From contig DASWMP010000022.1 of assembly GCA_036399695.1 (NCBI GenBank), positions 1 through 9,589 on the forward strand: a stretch of DNA of 9,589 nt, read 5' to 3'. Of this stretch, positions 1-5,488 are shown in pieces. Position 1 is the stretch's first letter, and every line of letters begins with the position of its first letter. The DNA comes from DASVEE01 sp036399695. GTDB lineage: Bacteria; Acidobacteriota; Thermoanaerobaculia; Gp7-AA8. The notes under the pieces are model-generated. The model was given only the letters and a program-made list of their open reading frames with translations, ran no database searches and was not told the origin of the DNA. The translations under genes were made by a program, and so were the position numbers.

Positions 1-19
1 GCGGCGCCATTGGTCGCGT

Positions 20-39
20 GACGGACAGGATTGTCCGTC
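20..39. repeat. Perfect 8-bp hairpin GACGGACA/TGTCCGTC, possible terminator
   Basis: Stem GACGGACA (20-27), loop GGAT (28-31), stem TGTCCGTC (32-39). It lies 12 nt beyond the RDD stop on the minus strand, where a terminator would sit, but no T-tract follows on that strand. A related hairpin at 7057-7080 differs by a compensated base pair, so this may be a dispersed palindromic repeat rather than a dedicated terminator. Confidence 0.6.
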
Positions 40-51
40 TTCCACTTTCGT

Positions 52-456
52 CTACTCCTCGGCGACGGTGGTTTTGGCGATGCGGTCTCCCGTGCGGGGG
101 CGACCGAAGGCCACCAGGATGACTTCCAGCAGGTTCCAGCCGGGGATTACGAGGGGCGCGTTACGAAGCAGAGACCGGGGGTAGCTGCAGCCTTCCCCTT
201 TGGGCGTGAGCAGTCGTAAACCGAGCATCTGCTTGCCGATGGAGCGGCCTTTGAAGCCGTCGCGGATGAGGATGCCGAGGAGGAGGATGGCGAGGGCGGC
301 CCACCAGACGATCTGGATGGCCTTCACGGAGCCGCCGATCCAGGCCATGGCGTAACTGACGATGGAAGCGGGCAGGACGAGGAGTATGGAGATCGAGAGG
401 GCGTCCACCAGGAAGGCGGCGATGCGGAGAAGCGTCGTCTGTGAGCTGTCGCTCAT
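52..456 (-). CDS. RDD family membrane protein
   Basis: A 134-residue polytopic inner-membrane protein of the RDD family. These are small proteins often linked to transport or stress, and the substrate here is unknown. Visible marks: an early Arg11 and Asp18 in the first hydrophobic segment (about 12-40), a second segment at about 48-63, the family signature GRSIGKQMLGLRLL, then a C-terminal RTGDRIAKTTV block matching the usual R.GD...T.V ending. Length is normal for a minimal RDD domain. The frame stays open to 600, but that extension is Arg/Ser-rich and overlaps the divergent lipoprotein gene. The ATG at 456 is preceded by a GAGG ribosome-binding site about 5 nt away and gives a clean domain start. 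It is divergent from the next gene with a 47-nt gap; I found no convincing promoter there. A perfect 8-bp hairpin lies 12 nt past the stop. The family call is firm; the function is not. Confidence 0.9.
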   Translation of the reverse strand: MSDSSQTTLLRIAAFLVDALSISILLVLPASIVSYAMAWIGGSVKAIQIVWWAALAILLLGILIRDGFKGRSIGKQMLGLRLLTPKGEGCSYPRSLLRNAPLVIPGWNLLEVILVAFGRPRTGDRIAKTTVAEE

Positions 457-503
457 GAAACCTCGGCGTTGTTTTTGACGTAGACCGGACTTGCAGGTGC
501 CAG

Positions 504-1358
504 ATGAACAGCCGGACCCATAGCCATTATTTACTGATCCCGACCCTTCTTCTCCTCGGAGCGTGCGATATGCCGCACGTCGCCGAACGGAAAGTGGCAA
601 CGATCGAGCGCCAGTGGCCGGCCGCCGCCATCCAGCGGCTCGAGGTGGGCGAAGTCGACGGCAGCGTCTCTGTCGAAGCCGGCGCCACCGACCGCATCAC
701 GCTCGTGGCCCGGGTCCGCTCCCGCGGCGTCGAGGCCAAGCCGAACGCCGAGAATCAGGGCTTCTTCGAAAGCGCCGTGGCCGGCACCACGCTCGTCGTC
801 GGCCGCAAGGAGAAGAGCCGCAAGTCCTTCTGGACGCGCGGCGATGACGTGACGATCGATTACGAGCTGCACGTCCCGCCGCAGGTGGCGCTCGATCTCC
901 GCACCGTGAATGGCCGCATCGTCACGCGCGGCATCGAAGGACGCACCGAAGCCGTCACGGTCAATGGTCCGCTCGACCTCGAGAGCTCCGGCAACCAGGA
1001 GCTGTCGGCCAACGCGGTCAACGGCAGCATCCGCGCGAAGTTCCTGACGTCGTTCCAGGGGGCGCGCTTCAAGACCGTCAACGGCGGCGTCGAAGCGATC
1101 CTCCCGCAGAGCGCGTCGTTCTCCGTCGATCTCTCGCAGGTGAACGGCGACTTTGAAGCGACGTTCCCGCTGAGCATTCACTCGAACCCCGGCAGCCGCC
1201 GCGTCTCGGGTGAGATCAACGGCGGCAAGCACGAGCTGCGCATCGTGACGGTGAACGGCGACGTGGAAGTGCTGCACCTGCCGGTTGCGCCGGTTGCGCC
1301 GGTGGCCCCCGCGGCGCCCGTCGCGGCTCCGGCACCGCCGGCTCCGCCGACTACGTAG
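504..1358 (+). CDS. DUF4097-like (putative adhesin) lipoprotein with Pro/Ala tail
   Basis: A 284-residue predicted lipoprotein. The N-terminus has a hydrophobic h-region and lipobox LLGAC, putting the lipidated Cys at residue 21. Asp22 at the +2 position would, by the enterobacterial rule, favour inner-membrane retention; whether that rule applies here is unknown. The middle (about 40-255) is a run of short beta strands with Asn-Gly turns near residues 136, 154, 173, 193, 214, 239 and 251, spaced roughly 12-25 apart. This is the right-handed beta-helix-like pattern of DUF4097/putative-adhesin proteins, which often sit in anti-sigma or stress loci. Residues 259-284 form a low-complexity Pro/Ala/Val tail ending PPTT. 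A weak AGGTG lies 4 nt before the ATG. The stop TAG is doubled (TAGTAG), and a heptamer repeat array begins at once. Part of the tail coding sequence plus its stop is duplicated 125 bp downstream. Family placement is from pattern; ligand unknown. Confidence 0.8.
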   Translation: MNSRTHSHYLLIPTLLLLGACDMPHVAERKVATIERQWPAAAIQRLEVGEVDGSVSVEAGATDRITLVARVRSRGVEAKPNAENQGFFESAVAGTTLVVGRKEKSRKSFWTRGDDVTIDYELHVPPQVALDLRTVNGRIVTRGIEGRTEAVTVNGPLDLESSGNQELSANAVNGSIRAKFLTSFQGARFKTVNGGVEAILPQSASFSVDLSQVNGDFEATFPLSIHSNPGSRRVSGEINGGKHELRIVTVNGDVEVLHLPVAPVAPVAPAAPVAAPAPPAPPTT

Positions 1359-1566
1359 TAGTTGGCAGTTGGCAGTTGGCGGTTGGCAGTGGAGACACCC
1401 GGTGCGGTGTGGCGTGCCGCGGTGCTGCCTCCGCCAACGTGCCTGTGCCTCCGGTTGCGGCACCTGCTCCGCCGACTACGTAGTAGTTGGCGGTTGGCAG
1501 TGGGCGGTTGGCAGTGGAGACACCCGGGTGCGGTGGTGCGCGTGCCGCGGTGTTTCTACCGCCAAC
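1341..1566 (+). repeat. Imperfect 125-bp tandem duplication spanning a gene 3' end
   Basis: Bases 1341-1366 recur exactly at 1466-1491, and 1378-1400 recur exactly at 1503-1525, both at a 125-bp offset. From about 1412 the match continues at a 128-bp offset, ending near 1438 and 1566. Copy 1 holds the last codons (Pro-Pro-Thr-Thr) and stop of the DUF4097-like gene. Copy 2 repeats those codons and the stop at 1481-1483. Upstream of it, 1442-1480 still reads PVPPVAAPAPPTT, a tail like the real protein's, but 125 is not a multiple of three and no gene leads into it. Confidence 0.75.
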
Positions 1567-1590
1567 TGCCAACCGCCAACTGCCAACTCG
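1361..1590 (+). repeat. Heptamer-bounded repeat element, copy 1
   Basis: The element starts with four 7-bp units (GTTGGCA, GTTGGCA, GTTGGCG, GTTGGCA) at 1361-1388 followed by GTGGA. It ends with the same units inverted at 1559-1587. Bases 1368-1390 and 1565-1587 form a perfect 23-bp inverted repeat around a 174-nt core. A second forward array at 1486-1517 comes from the internal tandem duplication. The element begins 2 nt after the stop of the DUF4097-like gene and ends about 20 nt before the next start. Most of the 253-nt spacer 1359-1611 is therefore this element. I see no transposase or real gene in it. Confidence 0.75.
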
Positions 1591-1611
1591 TAAGCGATAC
1601 ACTCGCGCCCC

Positions 1612-2970
1612 ATGGCGAACCGCCTGCTGCCGATTGCGCTCTTCGCCCTGCTGACGCTTTCCGCGGTGGCTCCGATCCGCAGCTATGACCTCGGGTGGCA
1701 TCTGGCCACGGGGTGGTGGATCGTCGATCACCAGGCGTTGCCGGCGACCGATCCGTTCGGGGTGGCCAGCGACCGGAAGCCGTGGATCAATGGGGAGTGG
1801 CTGTTCGAGGTGCCGTTGCCGCTGGCGCTGAGCGTCGTCGGGTTCGAGGGGTTCTCGGTGCTGCGGGCGCTGTTCATCGGGGGGCTGTTCACGTTGATCT
1901 ACCTCCGCATCCGGCGCGCGCAGGAGCCGCACGTGGCGCTGCTGCTCGTGGCCATCGGCTTCGCCGGCGGGGCGGCGATGATCGACGTGCGTCCTTCGGC
2001 GGCGGCAGCGCTGTTCGTGGCCGTCGCGCTGTCGATGCCTAAACATCGCTACGCGTGGATCGGGTACGCGGTCCTCACGGCGGTCTGGATCAACGTGCAT
2101 CCGTCGGCGCTCATCGCGCCGGCCATCGCGCTGCTGATGACGCGCGGGGCGGTGGCGCCGGTAGCGAGCGCGCTGGCGCTACTCGTCAATCCGTACGGCG
2201 TCAAAGGCATCCTGGCGCCGCTGGAGCTGACGCTGTTCGCGAGCAGCGGTGACTTCGTCAATGCCGAGTGGCTTCCGAGCTCGCCGATGCTCTTTCCGCT
2301 GCTCTACATCGCGGTGGTGCTCGGCTTTCTGGCGCTGGTGCGGGAGAAGGACGTCTTCCGCATCGTCCTCTTCGCCATGTTCGCCTATCTGGCGATGCGG
2401 CACGTGCGCAACCAGAACCTCTTCTTCGTCGCTTTCCCGCTGCTGATGCCGCCGGTGCGCGTGCCGCGGCGCGTGGCGTATGCGGCAGCGGCGGCGGCGA
2501 TTGCGTTCATCGCCATCACCACCGATCACCGTCTCGGGCTGCCGCCGGAGCGCTTCCCGCTCGAAGCGGTGGCGCGTCTGCGCGAATCGCGGTTGATGGG
2601 CAACATCTACAACCCCGATCAATTCGGCGGCTATCTGATCTGGTCGTTCTATCCGGCGCGGCGCGTGCTCACGGACGGGCGCAACGAGCTCTATCACACG
2701 TACATCCCGGAGTACGCGAAGGCGCGGCTCGATTCACGCGCGTGGCAGGCGTTGCTGCGCAAGTACCGGATCGATCTGGCCGTGGACGAGTACCGCCCGC
2801 CGATGTCCGTGGTGGACGCGCGCACCGGACGGCAGACGGAGATGGATGCGTCGCTGGCTTACTGGCCGCGGAAGGATTGGGCGCTGCTGGCGCGGGACGA
2901 AGCCGGGATGGTGTTTGCGCGGCGGGCTGCGTTCACCGCCGAGGAGATCGCGCGCTGGGAGCTGCGCTGA
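1612..2970 (+). CDS. Polytopic GT-C-like membrane protein (putative glycosyltransferase)
   Basis: A 452-residue membrane protein. The N-terminal helix (about 5-22) is followed by an outer loop with DLGWHLATG (26-34), TDPF (46-49) and PWINGEW (57-63). Several helices up to about residue 302 come next, with the landmarks NVHPSALIAP (161-170), LVNPYG (191-196) and NAEWLP (217-222). A soluble C-terminal part (about 313-452) opens with NIYNPDQFGGYLIW and TDGRNELY. This set of landmarks recurs in large uncharacterised membrane proteins that resemble GT-C glycosyltransferases using polyprenyl-phosphate sugars. In those enzymes an acidic residue in the first outer loop is catalytic; Asp26 would be the candidate here, by inference. 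The ATG at 1612 has no clear ribosome-binding site, and no better start is visible. It converges with the small minus-strand gene 42 nt away. The membrane topology is clear; the enzymatic role is tentative. Confidence 0.72.
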   Translation: MANRLLPIALFALLTLSAVAPIRSYDLGWHLATGWWIVDHQALPATDPFGVASDRKPWINGEWLFEVPLPLALSVVGFEGFSVLRALFIGGLFTLIYLRIRRAQEPHVALLLVAIGFAGGAAMIDVRPSAAAALFVAVALSMPKHRYAWIGYAVLTAVWINVHPSALIAPAIALLMTRGAVAPVASALALLVNPYGVKGILAPLELTLFASSGDFVNAEWLPSSPMLFPLLYIAVVLGFLALVREKDVFRIVLFAMFAYLAMRHVRNQNLFFVAFPLLMPPVRVPRRVAYAAAAAAIAFIAITTDHRLGLPPERFPLEAVARLRESRLMGNIYNPDQFGGYLIWSFYPARRVLTDGRNELYHTYIPEYAKARLDSRAWQALLRKYRIDLAVDEYRPPMSVVDARTGRQTEMDASLAYWPRKDWALLARDEAGMVFARRAAFTAEEIARWELR

Positions 2971-2976
2971 CGCTAT

Positions 2977-2995
2977 GCCGCTGCGCCGAAGCGGC
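2977..2995. terminator. Weak hairpin between convergent genes
   Basis: GCCGCT (2977-2982) pairs with AGCGGC (2990-2995) around a 7-nt loop, inside the 42-nt gap between the convergent stops at 2970 and 3013. The position suits a bidirectional terminator, but the stem is short and no T-tract follows on either strand. Confidence 0.3.
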
Positions 2996-3012
2996 CCGTC
3001 GGCGAGCCGCGA

Positions 3013-3315
3013 TCAGTTGACGACTTCGTTCAGCGAGAAGTGGCAGAGCTCTTCGCCCGGCCAGCGCTGCTGCAGCACGCGCTCGAAGTGCGGCTGGATG
3101 ATCAGCTCATAGCGGTTCTCGAATCCGGGGTAGAGCTCGAGGATCGCTTTGCGCGCGCATTCGACCAGACTGCGGGCTTCGCGGTGCGAAGAAGTACGGT
3201 CGGAGGAAATGAGGTTGAGCGTGAGCTCAACGATCATTCGAATGCGGCGGATCCGCCTGCGCTCGAAGAACGCTGAGCGGACCTCTTCGGTTTGCTCGTA
3301 TTCGAATTTTGGCAT
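3013..3315 (-). CDS. Small charged hypothetical protein (100 aa)
   Basis: I do not recognise this 100-residue protein. It starts MPKFEYEQ, has a very basic stretch (FFERRRIRRIRMIVEL, about 16-31), and then looks mostly helical. There is one Cys in the middle (VECARKAILELYPGF) and one near the end (EELCHFSLNEVVN). It has no signal peptide or membrane segment, so it is probably cytoplasmic. The ATG at 3315 is preceded by GGGTGA about 5 nt away and is preferred over the in-frame TTG at 3333. Reasons to call it real: a proper start with a plausible ribosome-binding site, ordinary amino-acid make-up rather than the Arg/Ala/Gly runs of shadow frames, and a position filling an otherwise empty gap. 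It stands alone: convergent with the GT-C-like gene and separated from the EcsC gene by a repeat element. The basic patch could suggest nucleic-acid or ribosome contact, but that is a guess. Confidence 0.65.
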   Translation of the reverse strand: MPKFEYEQTEEVRSAFFERRRIRRIRMIVELTLNLISSDRTSSHREARSLVECARKAILELYPGFENRYELIIQPHFERVLQQRWPGEELCHFSLNEVVN

Positions 3316-3379
3316 CGTAGTCACCCGGCCCAAACCACCCCGCGACTACTTGCATTCCGCTACTCCGGTTACAAACGGA

Positions 3380-3642
3380 GAGTTGGCGGTTGGCAGTTGG
3401 CGGTTGGCGGGAGAAGCGAAAACCAAGGGATTCGTTGCAAAGCAGGAAGCCGTTCCGGCAGGTGAACACAGGCAGCTTCCGCCGTCGTACAGGCGCACAG
3501 AGTGCGCCGATATTCTCGTGGGTGGAGGGAGCACGACGAAGGACGACGGGGGTATCGGCCCACTCTGTGCGCCTGTACGACGAAGCGCGCTCGGGAGGCG
3601 CGGCGGTTCCACTGCCAACCGCCAACTGCCAACTGCCAACTC
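3380..3642 (-). repeat. Heptamer-bounded repeat element, copy 2
   Basis: Inverted heptamer arrays at 3380-3408 and 3614-3642 are complementary over 29 bp with one mismatch (28/29) around a 205-nt core. Read on the minus strand, it begins 5 nt after the EcsC stop. Its first 33 nt (3640 down to 3608: four heptamers plus GTGGA) are identical to 1361-1393 of copy 1. The core carries a separate 30-bp inverted repeat. This element fills most of the 332-nt spacer 3316-3647. Bases 3334-3379 hold nothing I can name. Confidence 0.75.
3483..3582. repeat. 30-bp inverted repeat with nested hairpins
   Basis: Arms 3483-3512 and 3553-3582 match in 29 of 30 positions (mismatch at 3560) around a 40-nt loop. 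The left arm contains its own perfect hairpin, GGCGCAC (3492-3498), AGA, GTGCGCC (3502-3508). The right arm holds the matching hairpin at 3557-3573 with one mispair. The unit can therefore fold as one long stem or as two small ones. No open reading frame or known RNA family is apparent. Confidence 0.8.
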
Positions 3643-3647
3643 GTTCG

Positions 3648-4349
3648 CTACGCGTGCTCGCGATCGCCTTCGGCCCAGATCTCTTCGGCGAGCGTCGGGT
3701 CGATGCGGCTTTCGTAGTAGCGGACGGCGGTGCGGGCGACGACGTGCACGGCGACGTAGTTCAAGGCGCCGCCGGAGATGGCGCCGACGACCGGGATCAT
3801 CTTGGCCACACGTTCGCGGAGGAGACGGGTGCCGATCTTCTCGGCGATGACGCCCCCTTCGATGGTGGCGGCGCCGAGGACCGCGGCGATGCCCTGCTTG
3901 CCGACGCCGGCGCCGGCGCCGAAGGCGAGGCACGACAGCGCTTCCGAGAAGCGTTCGCGGCTGGTCGGTTCCTGCCCGTAGATCGTGGCGATGCCGAGGA
4001 TCAGGCGGAACTGCTGGTAGATCAGGTAGGTGAGGTCGGCGCCGATCATCCCGACGGCGATGAAGCCGGAGGGTATCCCGGTGACGGCACCGGCGGCAGC
4101 GCAGCGGATGGCCGTGCGGCGCGTCAGCGTGCGGGCGTGCTCGGCGCGGCTGTACTCCGGCGCACCGGCGCGCAAGGCGTCCACTTCCTTCCGCAGCTTG
4201 TCGGTGTCGATCTCTTCGAACAGCGACAGGAAGACCTCTTCGAGGACCGTGTCCGCGCGCCGCTTGAAATCACGTGCTTTGCCCATGGTGAGCTCGACGA
4301 TGTTACGGGAGGCTTCGGGAAGGGACGGGAAAGTGGTTGCGAATGCCAT
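3648..4349 (-). CDS. EcsC family protein
   Basis: An EcsC-family protein of 233 residues from the ATG at 4349. The family is named for a protein of the Bacillus ecs ABC-transporter operon; its molecular role is not settled. Visible marks: a charged helical N-terminal third (LEEVFLSLFEEIDTDKLRKE), then a hydrophobic stretch with GIPSGF and GADLTYLIYQQFRLILGIATIYG (about 92-125), a Gly/Ala-rich segment (FGAGAGVGKQGIAAVLGAA), and the typical KMIPVVGAISGGALNYVAVH followed by RTAVRYYE (about 183-213). These suggest membrane association. Start choice is open. An in-frame TTG at 4364 overlaps the upstream FmdB stop by 4 nt (TTGA), implying translational coupling, and would add five residues. Neither start has a clear ribosome-binding site. 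It follows the FmdB gene directly, so the two are probably co-transcribed. A repeat element begins 5 nt beyond its stop. Confidence 0.87.
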   Translation of the reverse strand: MAFATTFPSLPEASRNIVELTMGKARDFKRRADTVLEEVFLSLFEEIDTDKLRKEVDALRAGAPEYSRAEHARTLTRRTAIRCAAAGAVTGIPSGFIAVGMIGADLTYLIYQQFRLILGIATIYGQEPTSRERFSEALSCLAFGAGAGVGKQGIAAVLGAATIEGGVIAEKIGTRLLRERVAKMIPVVGAISGGALNYVAVHVVARTAVRYYESRIDPTLAEEIWAEGDREHA

Positions 4350-4360
4350 CTGAGCCGCGG

Positions 4361-4714
4361 TCAATCTGCCGCGGATTTGCTCGTGCTGCTGCTGGTTGAG
4401 GTGCTGCTGTTGTCCGGCTTCGACTCGGGCTTTGATTCAGACTTCGAGTCCGATTTCGTCTCGGACTTCGAGTCGGACTTCGATTCCGAAGAACCGGAGG
4501 CCGACGACGAACCGGACGAAGACGACTCGCTGGGCTTCGACGCGTAATCGTTCTTGTAGAACCCCGAGCCCTTGAACTGAATGGCGGGAGCGGAGATCAG
4601 TTTCTTCATGTCGCCGCCGCACTTTTCGCAGCGTTCCTGCGGCGGATCGTTCAGCTTCTGAATGACCTCGACGCGGTCGCGGCACGAGGTGCACTGATAT
4701 TCATACAGAGGCAT
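4361..4714 (-). CDS. FmdB family zinc-ribbon protein with Ser/Lys tail
   Basis: A 117-residue protein. The first 57 residues are a classic FmdB zinc ribbon: MPLYEYQC opening, Cys8 and Cys11, then Cys29 and Cys32 (two CxxC pairs that would bind one zinc), followed by KKLISAP and the FKGSGFYKNDY ending. The family is named from the formamide/amide regulator FmdB, but most members are small proteins of unknown role. Residues 58-117 are a low-complexity Ser/Lys/Glu/Asp tail (repeats like SKSDSKSE), probably disordered; many homologues carry such tails of variable length. The tail DNA is a short tandem repeat (about 4424-4500), so its length may vary between strains. The start is the conserved MPLYEY, with a purine-rich AGAGAGA about 5-7 nt upstream. 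The lipoprotein stop lies 48 nt upstream, and the downstream EcsC frame abuts or overlaps its stop, suggesting one operon. Confidence 0.92.
   Translation of the reverse strand: MPLYEYQCTSCRDRVEVIQKLNDPPQERCEKCGGDMKKLISAPAIQFKGSGFYKNDYASKPSESSSSGSSSASGSSESKSDSKSETKSDSKSESKPESKPDNSSTSTSSSTSKSAAD
4424..4500 (-). repeat. Short tandem repeat coding the Ser/Lys tail of FmdB
   Basis: Imperfect repeats of six-base units such as GACTTC/GAGTCG (plus strand) run through the 3' half of the FmdB gene and code alternating Ser-Lys/Ser-Asp/Ser-Glu residues. Unit gains or losses in multiples of three would keep the frame and change only tail length. Confidence 0.6.
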
Positions 4715-4762
4715 CAGGTTCTCTCTCTACGACAGACTAAGGAGGGCTGTCGCGTACAAATT

Positions 4763-5371
4763 TCAAGAGCCGAGCCGGCTCATTTTGGCATGCGAGTTTT
4801 CTTCTGCTGCAAAGACCTTCCCGTCGCGGAAATAGACGCCGGCGACGCCGCCGGTCCGGGTGCGGTAGTACCAGGCTTCGATGGTGGCGCCGCGGCGCTT
4901 GTTCTTCGCGGTCCAGCCGGGCATCGGCTTGCCGAGGATGGCCGCCACCTCGCGGTGGCTCATGCCCTTCTCGAGCTGGACGAGCTTCTCCCGTGAGACG
5001 GCCAGCCGCTCGACGGCGTCGCGCAGGCCGCGCATGGCGTCCTGGTTGTGCGGGTCGTGCTCGAGGACGGCGCGGTAGAAGCGGATCGAGTCCTGGTAGC
5101 GGCCGACGGACGCCAGCTCGTCGGCGAATTCGACCTGCATGCGGCGGAAAACTTCCCTGGCGCGGCCATGGTCGGGGTAGCGCTGGACGAAGGCGGCCAC
5201 GGAATCGGCGTACACCTGTTTCTGCTTGGTGGTGGCGTCGGGAGCGAGCGCGGCCTTCTTGTGCTGAAGGACGTTGCGCCACTCGGCCTGGTGGTCCGGA
5301 CCGTCGGCATTGCCGCCGCAACCGAGCGCGAGTGCCGTGACGAGCGCGAAAACAAAGGGAAACGTGCGCAT
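4763..5371 (-). CDS. Putative lipoprotein: TPR-like helices plus BamE/OmlA-like domain
   Basis: A 202-residue exported protein. The N-terminus MRTFPFVFALVTALALGC is a signal sequence, with Cys18 the likely lipidated residue. The -3 position is Ala rather than the usual Leu, so the lipobox is imperfect. Residues about 50-125 are helical and TPR-like (RYPDHGRAREVFRRM, VGRYQDSIRFYRAVLEHDPHNQDAM). Residues about 133-191 resemble the SmpA/OmlA (BamE) fold: LEKGMSHREVAAILGKP, then AWYYRTRTGG and GVYFRDGKVFAAEE. BamE itself is a small outer-membrane assembly lipoprotein. Fusion of such a domain to TPR helices suggests a protein-protein contact role in the envelope, by inference. The frame runs open far upstream into the opposite gene; the ATG at 5371 is chosen because it begins the signal peptide. 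It is first of a probable operon with FmdB and EcsC and divergent from the GAF gene. Confidence 0.8.
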   Translation of the reverse strand: MRTFPFVFALVTALALGCGGNADGPDHQAEWRNVLQHKKAALAPDATTKQKQVYADSVAAFVQRYPDHGRAREVFRRMQVEFADELASVGRYQDSIRFYRAVLEHDPHNQDAMRGLRDAVERLAVSREKLVQLEKGMSHREVAAILGKPMPGWTAKNKRRGATIEAWYYRTRTGGVAGVYFRDGKVFAAEENSHAKMSRLGS

Positions 5372-5401
5372 CTGTCGACAAAGTAGCACAGGCGCGCTTC
5401 C

Positions 5402-5431
5402 TTGACAGCGCCGGAGAGCGGGATCAATAAT
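5402..5431 (+). promoter_or_regulatory. Sigma70-type promoter for the GAF gene
   Basis: A perfect -35 box TTGACA (5402-5407) is followed after 18 nt by AATAAT (5426-5431), five of six matches to the -10 consensus. Transcription would begin near 5438, leaving a leader of about 50 nt before the start at 5489. It lies in the divergent spacer, upstream of the GAF gene only. The TTG of the -35 box also opens the reading frame at 5402, but it is not a start codon. Confidence 0.62.
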
Positions 5432-5478
5432 CGCTGTTCCTTTGGGAAGCCTGAAAATACGGGTCAAGCCACAGCAGC

Positions 5479-5485
5479 GGGAGGA
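5479..5485 (+). promoter_or_regulatory. Strong ribosome-binding site deciding the GAF gene start
   Basis: GGGAGGA at 5479-5485 is a near-perfect Shine-Dalgarno sequence 3 nt (about 5 nt from its GGAGG core) before the ATG at 5489. It fixes the start 29 codons inside the longest open frame. Confidence 0.8.
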
Positions 5486-5488
5486 TTT

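Noticed and set aside
457..503. TTGACG at 476-481 as a -35 box for the DUF4097-like gene
   Set aside because: No -10-like sequence at 16-18 nt, and the spacing would place the start site inside the coding region.
531..1463. 310-codon minus-strand open frame
   Set aside because: It is antisense to the DUF4097-like lipoprotein; Arg/His/Asp-rich with no recognisable motif.
1361..1590. Heptamer arrays as a CRISPR
   Set aside because: Units are 7 bp, contiguous and without unique spacers, and no cas gene is near.
3380..3642. Element copy 2 as an insertion sequence with its own transposase
   Set aside because: The 205-nt core has no credible coding frame, and I see no target-site duplication. 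It could only be a non-autonomous element.
3390..4547. 385-codon plus-strand open frame across element 2, EcsC and FmdB
   Set aside because: EcsC and the FmdB zinc ribbon read clearly on the minus strand. The acidic Asp/Phe run is the antisense of the Ser/Lys tail repeat.
5402..5488. Upstream TTG start extending the GAF protein by 29 residues
   Set aside because: The TTG belongs to a perfect -35 box with a matching -10. The ATG at 5489 has a strong ribosome-binding site.
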